From JADJNW01 sp964549655 (GTDB lineage Bacteria > Bacteroidota > Bacteroidia > Chitinophagales > Saprospiraceae), in contig CAZJXN010000077.1 of assembly GCA_964549655.1 (NCBI GenBank), positions 1 through 25,360 on the forward strand: a stretch of 25,360 nt of DNA. Direction: 5' to 3'. Both the position numbers and the translations under genes were made by a program. Shown piece after piece: positions 1 through 7,622 of this stretch (position 1 is the stretch's first letter; each line of letters begins with the position of its first letter). The notes under the pieces are model-generated. The model did no database searches, had not been told where the DNA came from, and saw only the letters and a program-made list of their open reading frames with translations.

Positions 1-487
1 TTAATATATTTTCAAGGTTGAAATAAGATTTGTGAAACTTTTTTAGCTCTTCGATTTGAATATCCTTAATATCTGTAATTTCAAATTCTAAAAAAGGTTT
101 TGCATCCATCATGTTTTGTTCCACCAAATCAGTATAAAATTGATATTTAATACCATTTGTTAAGATGGCAAATTTTGCTTTTGTAACGTTGAAATACCGC
201 AATATTTGATTATCGTGGATATCAAGTTTTTGCTTGCAATGTTTGCATTCTATCAAGATAATCGGAGCATTATCTTTGAAAATCGCATAATCAACTTTCT
301 CTCCCTTTTTTATTCCTATATCTGAGGTAAACTCTGGTACCACTTCATTCGGACTAAAAATATCATACCCAAGCATTTGTATAAAGGGCATAATAAAAGC
401 ATTCTTCGTAGCTTCTTCTGTAAGAAGTTGGTCTTTTAATTTGAGTACACGCTCACTGAGCTGTTTGACTTGGTCCTTGAAATCCAT
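1..487 (-). CDS. HsdR_N-type restriction nuclease-fold protein, 3' end outside window
   Basis: The frame starts at an ATG (487-485) and stays open to the window edge, giving 162 residues without a stop, so the C-terminal part is missing. The visible part matches the N-terminal domain of type I restriction enzyme R subunits (HSDR_N families), a PD-(D/E)XK nuclease fold. I see the family's opening TEEATKNAFIMPFIQMLGYD (23-42), then D66, then E80-C-K82 on the next strand, which together form the D...ExK metal site, and Q94xxxY98, a RecB-like nuclease motif. It could be a stand-alone protein of this family, common in Bacteroidota, or the start of a true HsdR. No HsdM or HsdS is visible in the window; the missing sequence lies to the left. 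Function as a restriction enzyme is an inference only. Confidence 0.8.
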   Translation of the reverse strand, partial: MDFKDQVKQLSERVLKLKDQLLTEEATKNAFIMPFIQMLGYDIFSPNEVVPEFTSDIGIKKGEKVDYAIFKDNAPIILIECKHCKQKLDIHDNQILRYFNVTKAKFAILTNGIKYQFYTDLVEQNMMDAKPFLEFEITDIKDIQIEELKKFHKSYFNLENIL

Positions 488-622
488 AGTAGTAGATATT
501 TAAACTTTACTACGTAGGCTTTGATTTTTTGTTACAGATTAGACTTACATTTTTTATTTAAAAATATAAAAAGCTGTTAACTTTAAAAAATGGAGCATTT
601 ACAAAATTATAATTTGGCAACT

Positions 623-1231
623 TCAATGTATCCGATCCCCTCTCAACTCCAACCCCTCCATCACTTCCGCTTCATACGTCAAGTACGCCTGCCACCGCTG
701 CTTCACCTTTTCTTCGGGCGCATACAATTTAGCAAGTTCTATAAACAACACATAATGCCCGGCTTCAGACACCATAAATTTATGATACCACTCTTTTAGA
801 TGTTCATCGTTAATATGCAAGCTCAGCAAGCGGAAGCGCTCGCAACTACGGGCTTCGATGAGCGCGAATGTGAGCAATTTTTCCAGCAGGCTTTCGTCGC
901 GGGTGCCACCTTTTTGTTGAAATTGGAGGAGGGCATTGACGTACTCATCTTTGCGCTGTTTGCCGAGTTGGAGGTTGCGCTTTTTGAGTTCGGCGAGTAC
1001 CATGCGGAAGTGTCCCCATTCTTCGGTCACGATGGGCGCGAGTTCTTCTACGAGTTTTGTTTTATCTGGGAATCTTTGAATGAGCGAAATGCCCGAGGTG
1101 GCGGCTTTCTGCTCGCAGTAGGCGTGGTCCGTGAGGATTTCTTCGAGGTCCATCTCCGCCAGATTCACCCAGCGCGGGTCGGTGGGGAGTTTCAAGCCCA
1201 GCATTTGGACGGATTTGAGTTCGTTTTCCAT
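623..1231 (-). CDS. miaE: tRNA-(ms2io6A)-hydroxylase MiaE
   Basis: A 202-residue protein of the MiaE family, ferritin-like di-iron monooxygenases that hydroxylate the isopentenyl group of ms2i6A at tRNA position 37 using O2. The four-helix metal site is visible: E40, E71-W-G-H74, E126 and E156-A-G-H159, that is two ExxH pairs plus two single glutamates in the right order. Length fits the family (about 200). The reaction needs MiaA and MiaB products, which are not in this window, and oxygen, which suggests an aerobic or facultative host. The gene lies 139 bp downstream of the exported protein at 1371-2531 on the same strand; a heptamer repeat array (1238-1272) sits directly before its start codon. 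No Shine-Dalgarno sequence is seen. Confidence 0.92.
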   Translation of the reverse strand: MENELKSVQMLGLKLPTDPRWVNLAEMDLEEILTDHAYCEQKAATSGISLIQRFPDKTKLVEELAPIVTEEWGHFRMVLAELKKRNLQLGKQRKDEYVNALLQFQQKGGTRDESLLEKLLTFALIEARSCERFRLLSLHINDEHLKEWYHKFMVSEAGHYVLFIELAKLYAPEEKVKQRWQAYLTYEAEVMEGLELRGDRIH

Positions 1232-1237
1232 TTATCG

Positions 1238-1272
1238 CTGTTATTTGTTACTGGTTATTTGGCACTTTTTAC
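1238..1272 (-). repeat. degenerate heptamer array before miaE
   Basis: Five units with a period of exactly seven bases. On the plus strand they read CTGTTAT, TTGTTAC, TGGTTAT, TTGGCAC, TTTTTAC, sharing an nnGTTAY pattern. The array ends six bases before the miaE start codon, so it would form the end of its 5' leader. It belongs to the short-period repeats found elsewhere in this window, mostly at 3' ends of genes. Confidence 0.6.
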
Positions 1273-1280
1273 ATAGTCGC

Positions 1281-1318
1281 GCACAGATTTTTTCACGCAA
1301 AGGCGCAAAGGCGCAAAG
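1281..1318 (-). repeat. TTTGCGCC/TTTGCGTG dispersed repeat
   Basis: The minus strand reads three consecutive 8-nt words (TTTGCGCC, TTTGCGCC, TTTGCGTG) followed by GTGAAAAAATCTGTGC. The same three-word structure recurs on the plus strand at 6036-6064, and the 16-mer GTGAAAAAATCTGTGC recurs exactly at 6107-6122. A related, more diverged copy lies at 22461-22487. No coding or structural role is visible. Confidence 0.65.
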
Positions 1319-1370
1319 TTTTTCGCTCGTCGTCACTTGGTCGTGCTTTCTCTCGGCATTTTTCATTCTT

Positions 1371-2531
1371 TCATTTCTCAAGGCATCCAATCTGATGCGC
1401 AAAGAAATTCAAATTATACACCGGATATTCTTCATAGCCGCTACTCCAAAACATAATCACACTATCCACTTCGCCGCGGCGTAAAGTATTCATCTGGCTG
1501 CGGTCAATGGGGTAATACACATTATATGTAAGCATTTCCGTAGTCGTATCATAACTGCCTTTATCCATGCGCATTGCCGGAAGGCTCACAAAACTTCCAT
1601 CCAATAATTTGATAATTAAAATGCTCCCTTTTTCAATAAAACCATATGCTTCCCGCGCATTCGGATATGCAAATGTAAATTGTAAAGATAAAAAACGAAA
1701 GCCGCCCATCGCAGTCAGAAAACCATCGCAACGCAGGTATTCCTTGGTTTTCAGATAGGAGCGTAGGCGTTCGTCGGTGTAAGTAAAAAGCAATTGCTGT
1801 TCCAAATCGCGGCGCAATTGACCCGATGTTTCGTCTTTTCCATTAAACGCCAATTGACAATTTTGAAGGGGCGCATTTTTGCCACCATCTAACGCAAAAA
1901 TATTGCGATAAAAATCGTCTTCCAATGCCTCGCTGCCTTCGGGCTGGCGCACTTTGGTACGTTGGGCTTGGGTGAGTTCGTTCAAAAAGTTGCCTTTGCG
2001 CGTGAGTTCGTCGGCTTTACCAGCTTCTTGTCGCGCTTGCACCGATTCTTGCAGGGTTTCTTGCTCTGTTTTTCGGGCAGCGGCGAGGCGGAGATTCAGT
2101 TGACGAAGGGTTTCTTCGGGTGCGTTTTGAGTTTGTACATTTTGCAATTCCTGCTCGAGGTTCATGCGTTGTTGCACGGCTTCCTTGGCACGTTGGTCGG
2201 CGACACCGGCTGCTGCTTGCGCGATTTGCATTCGGCGGACGAAGATTTTTCGGGCATCTTCTTCCGTATTCACGTACACGCTGTTCATCGGCAGCACGGT
2301 TCCACTAAAAACGGGATACTTATTTTCCGTTTCCATCGGTTTATAATCAGGCGAATCTTTGGGGTCGAATAGCGCATCCGACGGCACGCCAAAGTTGGGA
2401 AAGTTTTGAATCGTCCCGTCAGGGTAAACAATTATCTTTCGACCATCGTCTATGCTGCGGATTTCCTGTGCCTGCGCGGTCAAAAGTGTGCCAAAGGATA
2501 ATAAAAGCGGTAGAATTTTTTTACATTGCAT
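1371..2531 (-). CDS. exported coiled-coil protein of unknown function
   Basis: A 386-residue protein with a clear signal peptide (MQCKKILPLLLSFGTLLTAQA, cleavage probably after residue 21). Residues about 95-175 are rich in Q, E, A and R with heptad spacing and should form a long coiled coil. The C-terminal part (about 200-386) is globular with aromatic strands and few charges. I do not recognise a named domain. The N-terminal part carries GRKIIVYPDGTIQNF (31-45), a short motif of the 'DGT' type seen in exported Bacteroidota proteins. The stop codon TGA lies inside a short octamer-like ATGAAA repeat in the sense strand (about 1355-1376). A promoter box is present at 2623-2630 and a 13-bp inverted repeat at 2558-2608 would be in the 5' leader. 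Periplasmic or outer-membrane-associated location is inferred. Confidence 0.75.
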   Translation of the reverse strand: MQCKKILPLLLSFGTLLTAQAQEIRSIDDGRKIIVYPDGTIQNFPNFGVPSDALFDPKDSPDYKPMETENKYPVFSGTVLPMNSVYVNTEEDARKIFVRRMQIAQAAAGVADQRAKEAVQQRMNLEQELQNVQTQNAPEETLRQLNLRLAAARKTEQETLQESVQARQEAGKADELTRKGNFLNELTQAQRTKVRQPEGSEALEDDFYRNIFALDGGKNAPLQNCQLAFNGKDETSGQLRRDLEQQLLFTYTDERLRSYLKTKEYLRCDGFLTAMGGFRFLSLQFTFAYPNAREAYGFIEKGSILIIKLLDGSFVSLPAMRMDKGSYDTTTEMLTYNVYYPIDRSQMNTLRRGEVDSVIMFWSSGYEEYPVYNLNFFAHQIGCLEK

Positions 2532-2557
2532 ACAAGTTCTGTTTTGGGATTAAAAAT

Positions 2558-2608
2558 CTCCCGCAGATTTCGCAGATTTTTAAAAGCTGTCTGCTAAATC
2601 TGCGGGAG
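2558..2608. repeat. 13-bp inverted repeat (CTCCCGCAGATTT)
   Basis: CTCCCGCAGATTT at 2558-2570 is perfectly complementary to AAATCTGCGGGAG at 2596-2608, with a 25-bp spacer that contains another CGCAGATTT. If transcribed from the minus-strand promoter box at 2623-2630 it would form a hairpin in the leader of the gene at 1371-2531. The ATCTGCGGG word is related to the repeat cluster at 6107-6150. There is no T-run after the stem, so it is unlikely to be a terminator. Confidence 0.65.
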
Positions 2609-2622
2609 GTAAAATTTGATTG

Positions 2623-2630
2623 CAAATTTA
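2623..2630 (-). promoter_or_regulatory. Bacteroidota -7 box TAAATTTG
   Basis: TAAATTTG on the minus strand fits the TAnnTTTG consensus for the primary sigma factor of Bacteroidota. It lies about 90 bp before the start at 2531. No good -33 TTG is present at the usual 19-20 nt spacing, which lowers confidence. Confidence 0.35.
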
Positions 2631-2667
2631 TAGAAAAACCCTTGTTTAAATTAAATAATTTGTTCTA

Positions 2668-2700
2668 AAACCTATAAGATTTGCCAAAATTTATAGGTTT
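2668..2700. repeat. 10-bp inverted repeat upstream of the S9 pseudopeptidase
   Basis: AAACCTATAA (2668-2677) and TTATAGGTTT (2691-2700) are perfectly complementary with a 13-nt spacer. The right arm overlaps a TAGGTTTG sequence (2694-2701) that fits the -7 consensus on the plus strand, so this could be an operator overlapping a promoter. That is an inference from position; the -33 element is not at normal spacing. Confidence 0.45.
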
Positions 2701-2710
2701 GTAAAAAAAA

Positions 2711-4864
2711 ATGTTTACTATGAATAAACTCCATTTAACACTGCTTTTATTTTTATTATTAACTTTATCATGTAATGTTTCAAACAGTAATGATACCACT
2801 TCATTTGAAACAATTGCCGTCGCTTACCCGAATGCGTTGCGCGATACGTTACAAATAGATACTTTTTTTGACAAACGGGTGCGTAATTCTTATCATTGGC
2901 TAGAAGATGGTGACTTGCCGACCACGCGCAATTGGCTTTCGGAACAGCGCACCATTACCCAAGATTATTTCAACCAACTGCCCGCTCGCACCGCCATTCG
3001 TAAACGCTTGGAGACGCTTTGGAATTATGACCGATGGAGTACGCCTGTAAAGAAAGGCAATTCTTATTGCATGCTGCGCAACAAAGGGTTGCAAAATCGC
3101 GCGGTTTTGTATCGAATGCGCAATCTTCAAGATACGAGTTTGCAAGTAATTGTAGACCCCAATGCAGCAGCTTCCAATGGCGGCGTGTCATTGCAAGATT
3201 TTAGTTTGTCTGGAGATGGCTCGCTTTTAGCATACCAAATGGCGGCGAATGGCGCAGACTGGCAAACGATTTACATAAAAGATATGGAGACGAATCGCCC
3301 GCTGTTGGACACGGTGCGCTGGGTGCAATTTTCTAACATCGCGTGGTTTCGAGATGGTTTTTTTTACAGCCGGTATCCTGCGCCCATGCCTGGTGCGGTG
3401 GCTGCGGGCACGTATCAATTTCAGCAGGTTTATTACCATCGGGTGGGTTCGCCCCAATCGGATGACGAGTTAATTTATGCCGACCGTTCCAATCCACAAT
3501 GCAATTTTACAGCGCAAACGACTGCGGATGAGCGATATTTAATTTTATCTGCTAATAAATTTATTAATGGCAATGCGCTGTATGTGAGAGATTTACAAAG
3601 TGAATCGCTTGAATTCACGCCTATTTTTGAAACGTATGATTATGATTGTAAAGTCATCGGAAATGTAGGAAATAATCTTTTGGTGCTTACAAATTATAAA
3701 GCACCCAATTATCGCCTCGTACAAATCAATGCTGCCCGACCAGAGGAACGCTATTGGGAACAGGTCATTCCAGAACCAGCGGATGTGTTGCAAACAGTGC
3801 ATTTATACGGCGGTAGATTAGTGGCGACTTATTTACAAAATGCAATTAGTCAGTTGACAATCTTTGATTTACGTGGCAAGCAATTGCGTGAAGTGTCGCT
3901 TCCTGCAAATGGCGTGATTACACAATGGAGCGGCAGTCCTGATGAATCGCAAGCCTTTTTTACATTCACTTCTTTTACGCGTCCGCCGATTATTTATGCG
4001 CTGAATTTGTCTGATTTCTCAACACAGGCTTATAAAGCGCCTATTGTAGAATTTAGTGGAAATAGTTATGAAACGCGCCAAGTTAATTACAAAAGTTATG
4101 ATGGAACGGAAGTGCCGATGACTTTAATTTACAAAAAAGGAATGAAATTAGACGGTACGCGCCCGACTTTATTAACTTGCACGAATGCTTTACAGCCAGA
4201 CATTTATAATGATTCCCAACTTCGCTTGTTTCAAATAATATTAGAAAATAATGGCATTTGTGCATTTGCATTTGTACGTGGCAGCGCTGCGTTGGGTGGC
4301 ACGTGGCAGCAGGGAGGCATCAAGTTGAAAAAACAAACCGGAATAGATGATTTTCAGGCGGCAGCCGAGTATTTAATTGGCAATAAATATACGAATCCGG
4401 CGAAGTTAGCGATTTATGGGCAGCAAGATGGCGCGTTGTTAGTTGGGGCTTCTATTACACAACGTCCTGATATGTATCAAGTTGCACTTGCAGATGCCGG
4501 TATTTATGATTTATTACATTATCAACTAAATGGAATTGGCTGGTCGTGGGAAAATGTGTATGGAAATGTAGCACGAACCGATGAATTTGATGCAATCATG
4601 GCATATTCGCCTTTGCAACAAGTCGTGCCTGCGAATTATCCGGCGACGCTTATTCTATCCGCCGAGCGTGACAACTGGGTGACACCCGCCGATTCTTACA
4701 AATTTGCAGCAGAATTACAAGCTAATCAGAAACGTAATTTGCCTATTTTGCTGCGTGTAGATGGATGGTCAGGCGAAAAACCCATTTCCAGACAACTCGA
4801 CGAAGCAGCCGATGCACTGGCTTTTTTGTTTTATAATTTACAGGAGAAAGTGGTTTATAAATAG
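2711..4864 (+). CDS. prolyl oligopeptidase homologue (S9A) without catalytic Ser and His
   Basis: A 717-residue protein, full length for the S9A family. The N-terminal propeller signature (SYHWLEDGD, 60-68; about 80-450 propeller) and the C-terminal alpha/beta-hydrolase segments are easy to align: KSYDGTEVPMTLIYKKG (461-477), TWQQGGIKLKKQTGIDDFQ (531-549), then KLAIYGQQDGALLVGAS (565-581) where active enzymes have the GGSNGG nucleophile elbow. The serine position is Q572. The Asp is kept (D654, ERDNWVTP), but the His loop reads VDGWSGEKP (683-691) with W686 in the His position. The oxyanion loop YGYGGF is replaced by TCTNAL (489-494). It should therefore not act as a peptidase; a binding or scaffold role is a guess. 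The N-terminus looks like a signal peptide with a possible lipobox TLSC ending at C21. An alternative start is the ATG at 2720, which gives a more typical signal peptide; the A-run before 2711 favours neither clearly. Confidence 0.85.
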   Translation: MFTMNKLHLTLLLFLLLTLSCNVSNSNDTTSFETIAVAYPNALRDTLQIDTFFDKRVRNSYHWLEDGDLPTTRNWLSEQRTITQDYFNQLPARTAIRKRLETLWNYDRWSTPVKKGNSYCMLRNKGLQNRAVLYRMRNLQDTSLQVIVDPNAAASNGGVSLQDFSLSGDGSLLAYQMAANGADWQTIYIKDMETNRPLLDTVRWVQFSNIAWFRDGFFYSRYPAPMPGAVAAGTYQFQQVYYHRVGSPQSDDELIYADRSNPQCNFTAQTTADERYLILSANKFINGNALYVRDLQSESLEFTPIFETYDYDCKVIGNVGNNLLVLTNYKAPNYRLVQINAARPEERYWEQVIPEPADVLQTVHLYGGRLVATYLQNAISQLTIFDLRGKQLREVSLPANGVITQWSGSPDESQAFFTFTSFTRPPIIYALNLSDFSTQAYKAPIVEFSGNSYETRQVNYKSYDGTEVPMTLIYKKGMKLDGTRPTLLTCTNALQPDIYNDSQLRLFQIILENNGICAFAFVRGSAALGGTWQQGGIKLKKQTGIDDFQAAAEYLIGNKYTNPAKLAIYGQQDGALLVGASITQRPDMYQVALADAGIYDLLHYQLNGIGWSWENVYGNVARTDEFDAIMAYSPLQQVVPANYPATLILSAERDNWVTPADSYKFAAELQANQKRNLPILLRVDGWSGEKPISRQLDEAADALAFLFYNLQEKVVYK

Positions 4865-4865
4865 T

Positions 4866-4966
4866 ACACTGATTTTTATGATGATTATGATAGATTATGA
4901 TAGATTATGATTTTATTTTCTTTTTACAAATCATAAAAAAACTATAAAAATCATAAAAATCAGTGT
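4866..4966. repeat. 17-bp inverted repeat with decamer tandem repeat
   Basis: The 17-mer starting ACACTGATTT at 4866-4882 is perfectly complementary to 4950-4966. Inside it, ATGATTATGA, TAGATTATGA, TAGATTATGA form three 10-nt units (4881-4910). It lies between the pseudopeptidase stop and the cdaA start and would fold into a long AT-rich hairpin. No clean T-run follows on the plus strand, so a terminator role is unclear. Confidence 0.65.
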
Positions 4967-4989
4967 TCCATTGCATAACAAATATTTTT

Positions 4990-5781
4990 ATGTTCGAAAT
5001 TGGATTTTTGCCCATTCGCATCGTGGATATTTTAGATGTATTGATAGTTGGGTATTTAATGTACCAGATTTACAAGCTATTACGCGGTACGATTGCTTTT
5101 AATATTTTTATTGGAATCTTGATTTTGTATATCGTTTGGTGGATGGTTGGGCAGTTGCAGATGGATTTGTTATCGCAAGTGTTGACGCAATTTGTAAATG
5201 TGGGCGTGATTTTGATCGTAGTTATATTTCAACAGGAAATACGGCGGTTTTTACTTTTTCTCGGTAACAATACCTTTCAGCGACAGATTCAATTTGTCGG
5301 GCAGATTTTTAGAAAAGAAGGGATTCTCACCGATGAAGGCGAATTTCAAAAAAAAGCATTAAAAAATGCCTTGCTGCGCATGAGTCGGCGCAAAACTGGC
5401 GCGTTAATTATTCTGGCAAATGATTTGAATCTGGAAGGCATTATTAGTCAAGGCGTTGCATTGGATGCGAATATTAGTCAGCCGCTTTTGGAAAGTATTT
5501 TCAACAAAGAAAGTCCGCTGCATGATGGCGCGGTCGTGATTGCCAGTGGAAAAATTCAGTGGGCAAGTAGTATTCTACCAATTTCTGATAATCCAAATCT
5601 TCCCGAAAGCGCCGGCATGCGCCACCGAGCGGCAGTAGGACTCACCGAAAAAGTAAACGTTCCAGCGTTTATCGTTTCTGAAGAAAATGGGCGCATTTCG
5701 ATGGCTTTGGACGGCAGACTCTTGCGCAATCTCTCGGAGGAACAAGTGCAGGAGTTGCTGGATGAGCATTATAAAGTATGA
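4990..5781 (+). CDS. cdaA: diadenylate cyclase CdaA (c-di-AMP synthase)
   Basis: A 263-residue membrane protein of the CdaA/DacA (TIGR00159) family, which condenses two ATP into c-di-AMP. Three hydrophobic segments fill the first 90 residues, followed by a cytoplasmic DAC domain. The two catalytic motifs are intact: LHDGAVVI with D179-G-A, and GMRHRAAVGL with R211-H-R. The C-terminal tail is short. I chose ATG 4990 (MFEIGFLP) because the open frame upstream begins with GTG inside the inverted repeat and adds nine residues unlike the family. In many Bacteroidota the gene neighbours folP; here it follows the dead S9 peptidase by 125 bp, on the same strand. The stop codon TGA sits inside an octamer-like TATGAAA repeat. 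Confidence 0.93.
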   Translation: MFEIGFLPIRIVDILDVLIVGYLMYQIYKLLRGTIAFNIFIGILILYIVWWMVGQLQMDLLSQVLTQFVNVGVILIVVIFQQEIRRFLLFLGNNTFQRQIQFVGQIFRKEGILTDEGEFQKKALKNALLRMSRRKTGALIILANDLNLEGIISQGVALDANISQPLLESIFNKESPLHDGAVVIASGKIQWASSILPISDNPNLPESAGMRHRAAVGLTEKVNVPAFIVSEENGRISMALDGRLLRNLSEEQVQELLDEHYKV

Positions 5782-5805
5782 AAATATGAAAGTTGAAATG
5801 TGAAA
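5776..5805 (+). repeat. octamer/heptamer array containing the cdaA stop codon
   Basis: GTATGAAA, ATATGAAA, GTTGAAA, TGTGAAA follow each other, with periods 8, 8, 7, 7. The TGA stop of cdaA (5779-5781) is part of the first unit. The sense orientation is the same as in the other stop-proximal arrays of the window. Confidence 0.5.
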
Positions 5806-6198
5806 TAAAAAAATCTGAGTTCTCTGCAAGGAAAAAGTATCAAATGGCGAAAACTATGTGTTCTATGTGCTTAACTTGTCCCGCACGGCGGGATGTGTTA
5901 AAAAACGCCATGAGAGCTGTAAGAAGTGCAAAAAATCCGCGTCATCCGCGTTCCAATTGATGATAAGTAATCAAGCTCGTTTAGACCACAGCGTTTACAA
6001 AGTTTCACAGAGGTTTATCGTTTGATAATCAATGCTTTGCGTCTTTGCGTCTTTGCGTGAAAATTGGCGGTTATTTAAGCTGTGCTACTTAGAAGAGAAA
6101 TGCGCCGTGAAAAAATCTGTGCCATCTGCGAAATCCGCGGGAAACTACTGAAAATCCGTTTTATCTTTAGCCCTCATTCCTAACCTATTTTATAAAAA
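5782..6198. other. gene-free stretch built of dispersed repeat words
   Basis: These 417 bases hold no convincing gene or RNA. They consist of several doubled 8-9 nt words: CTATGTGTT/CTATGTGCTT (5854-5872), ATCCGCGTC/ATCCGCGTT (5935-5952), TTTGCGTC/TTTGCGTC/TTTGCGTG (6036-6059) and ATCTGTGCC/ATCTGCGAA (6115-6132). There is also a mini-palindrome at 5874-5894 with an exact reverse-complement copy at 25268-25288. The TTTGCG and ATCTGTGC words recur at 1281-1318. A 38-codon frame at 5844-5960 runs through these repeats and is not called. Confidence 0.6.
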
Positions 6199-7584
6199 AT
6201 GCAAACCGTACAACATTATATTACGTCCAATAAACAACGTTATCTCGATGAGTTGATAGAACTGCTGCGCATTCCCTCCATCAGTGCGGATGAGCAGTAC
6301 AAACAAGACGTGCAGCACACCGCCGAGGCAGTCGTCGAGCATTTGAAAAAAGCTGGTTTGGACGTAGCCGAAGTAATGCCAACTGCCGGTTTTCCAATTG
6401 TATTTGGTCAAAAAATCGTGGACGCTAACTTGCCGACCGTGCTTGTGTACGCGCATTACGACGTACAGCCGCCCGACCCGCTGGAGTTGTGGGAATCGGG
6501 TCCATTTGAGCCGATTATTAAAAAAACGACGATTCACCCCGATGGAGCGATTTTTGCACGCGGTGCTTGCGACGATAAAGGGCAGTTATTCATGCACATC
6601 AAAGCCGTAGAAGCCATGATAAATCAAGGTTCGCTGCCTTGTAATGTGAAATTTATCATAGAAGGAGAAGAGGAGGTGGGTTCTAAAAATTTACATACGT
6701 TTGTAAGTGCGAATCGGGAGCGGCTGGCTTGCGATGTCGTGCTGGTGTCTGACACTTCGATTATTGCAAATGATACGCCTTCGCTGACCGTGAGTTTGCG
6801 CGGGTTGAGCTACATGGAAGTGTTTGTGACGGGTCCGAATCGGGATTTACATTCTGGCGTGTATGGTGGCGCAGTGGCAAATCCGGCAACTGTTTTGTGT
6901 GAAATTATCGCTAAATTACATGATGAGAATCGGCATATTACCATTCCAGCATTTTATGATGATGTAATAGAATTGACAACCGAGCAGCGGGAAAAACTAA
7001 ATGAAGCACCATATAATGAAGAAAATTATAAAACGGACTTGGGTGTGCAAGCATTATTGGGCGAAAAAAATTATACAACATTGGAACGAGTGGGCATCCG
7101 ACCTACGCTGGAAGTGAATGGTATCAAAGGTGGCTACATTGGTGAAGGTGCTAAAACGGTGTTGCCGAGCAAAGCCAGCGCAAAAATTTCCATGCGATTA
7201 GTACCCAATCAAGACCCCGATAAAATTGCGGAGTTATTCACCAAACACATTCAAAGCCTTGCACCTGCGAGCGTGACGGTGGAAGCACATAAACATTCTA
7301 CGGGTTTGTACAGTCGCACGCCTGTGGATTCGATTGAATATAAAGCGGCGGAGAAAGCATTGCAAAAGACGTTCGACAAAGAAGTGATTCCAGCTTATGA
7401 AGGCGGTAGCATTCCAATCGGGCCGATGTTTAATGCAGAATTAGGGGTCAATACGGTTTTTATGGGATTTGGATTAAGTTCAGATGCGCTACACTCGCCC
7501 AACGAGCATTATGGTTTGTTTAATTTCTACAAAGGCATTGAAACGATTCCTTATTTTTATCAATATTATGCGGAGATGAAGTAA
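6199..7584 (+). CDS. M20 family dipeptidase, cytosolic type
   Basis: A 461-residue zinc dipeptidase of the M20 family, closest in pattern to the CNDP/PepV-like group (Xaa-His or general dipeptide hydrolysis). Metal and catalytic residues are all visible: H86 and D88 in YAHYDVQPP, bridging D125 in ARGACDDKG, the EGEEEVGS motif with base E158 and ligand E159, D185 in VSDTS, H218 in DLHSG (lid domain), and H432 in DALHSPNEH. There is no signal peptide, so it should act in the cytoplasm on imported or degradation-derived peptides. The next gene (OmpH-like) starts 38 bp later, so the two may be co-transcribed. The stop codon TAA begins a 9-nt-period repeat. The exact substrate cannot be told. Confidence 0.9.
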   Translation: MQTVQHYITSNKQRYLDELIELLRIPSISADEQYKQDVQHTAEAVVEHLKKAGLDVAEVMPTAGFPIVFGQKIVDANLPTVLVYAHYDVQPPDPLELWESGPFEPIIKKTTIHPDGAIFARGACDDKGQLFMHIKAVEAMINQGSLPCNVKFIIEGEEEVGSKNLHTFVSANRERLACDVVLVSDTSIIANDTPSLTVSLRGLSYMEVFVTGPNRDLHSGVYGGAVANPATVLCEIIAKLHDENRHITIPAFYDDVIELTTEQREKLNEAPYNEENYKTDLGVQALLGEKNYTTLERVGIRPTLEVNGIKGGYIGEGAKTVLPSKASAKISMRLVPNQDPDKIAELFTKHIQSLAPASVTVEAHKHSTGLYSRTPVDSIEYKAAEKALQKTFDKEVIPAYEGGSIPIGPMFNAELGVNTVFMGFGLSSDALHSPNEHYGLFNFYKGIETIPYFYQYYAEMK

Positions 7585-7617
7585 TCTTCTTAATTTTTTC
7601 AATCTTCTAAATTATTT
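7582..7617 (+). repeat. 9-nt-period repeat starting at the dipeptidase stop codon
   Basis: TAATCTTCT, TAATTTTTT, CAATCTTCT, AAATTATTT follow each other with period 9 and fill nearly the whole gap to the next gene. The first triplet TAA is the stop codon of the dipeptidase. AT-rich sequence makes chance similarity likelier than for the GC-richer arrays. Confidence 0.4.
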
Positions 7618-7622
7618 TATAA

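Noticed and set aside
800..1276. 158-codon frame on the plus strand
   Set aside because: It is antisense to miaE, whose metal-site motifs are unmistakable.
4963..4989. Upstream GTG start for cdaA
   Set aside because: The GTG lies inside the inverted repeat and the nine added residues do not fit the family; ATG 4990 does.
5844..5960. 38-codon frame with a CxxCxxC motif
   Set aside because: It runs through dispersed repeat words and a mini-palindrome, and has no family resemblance; the codons are explained by the repeats.
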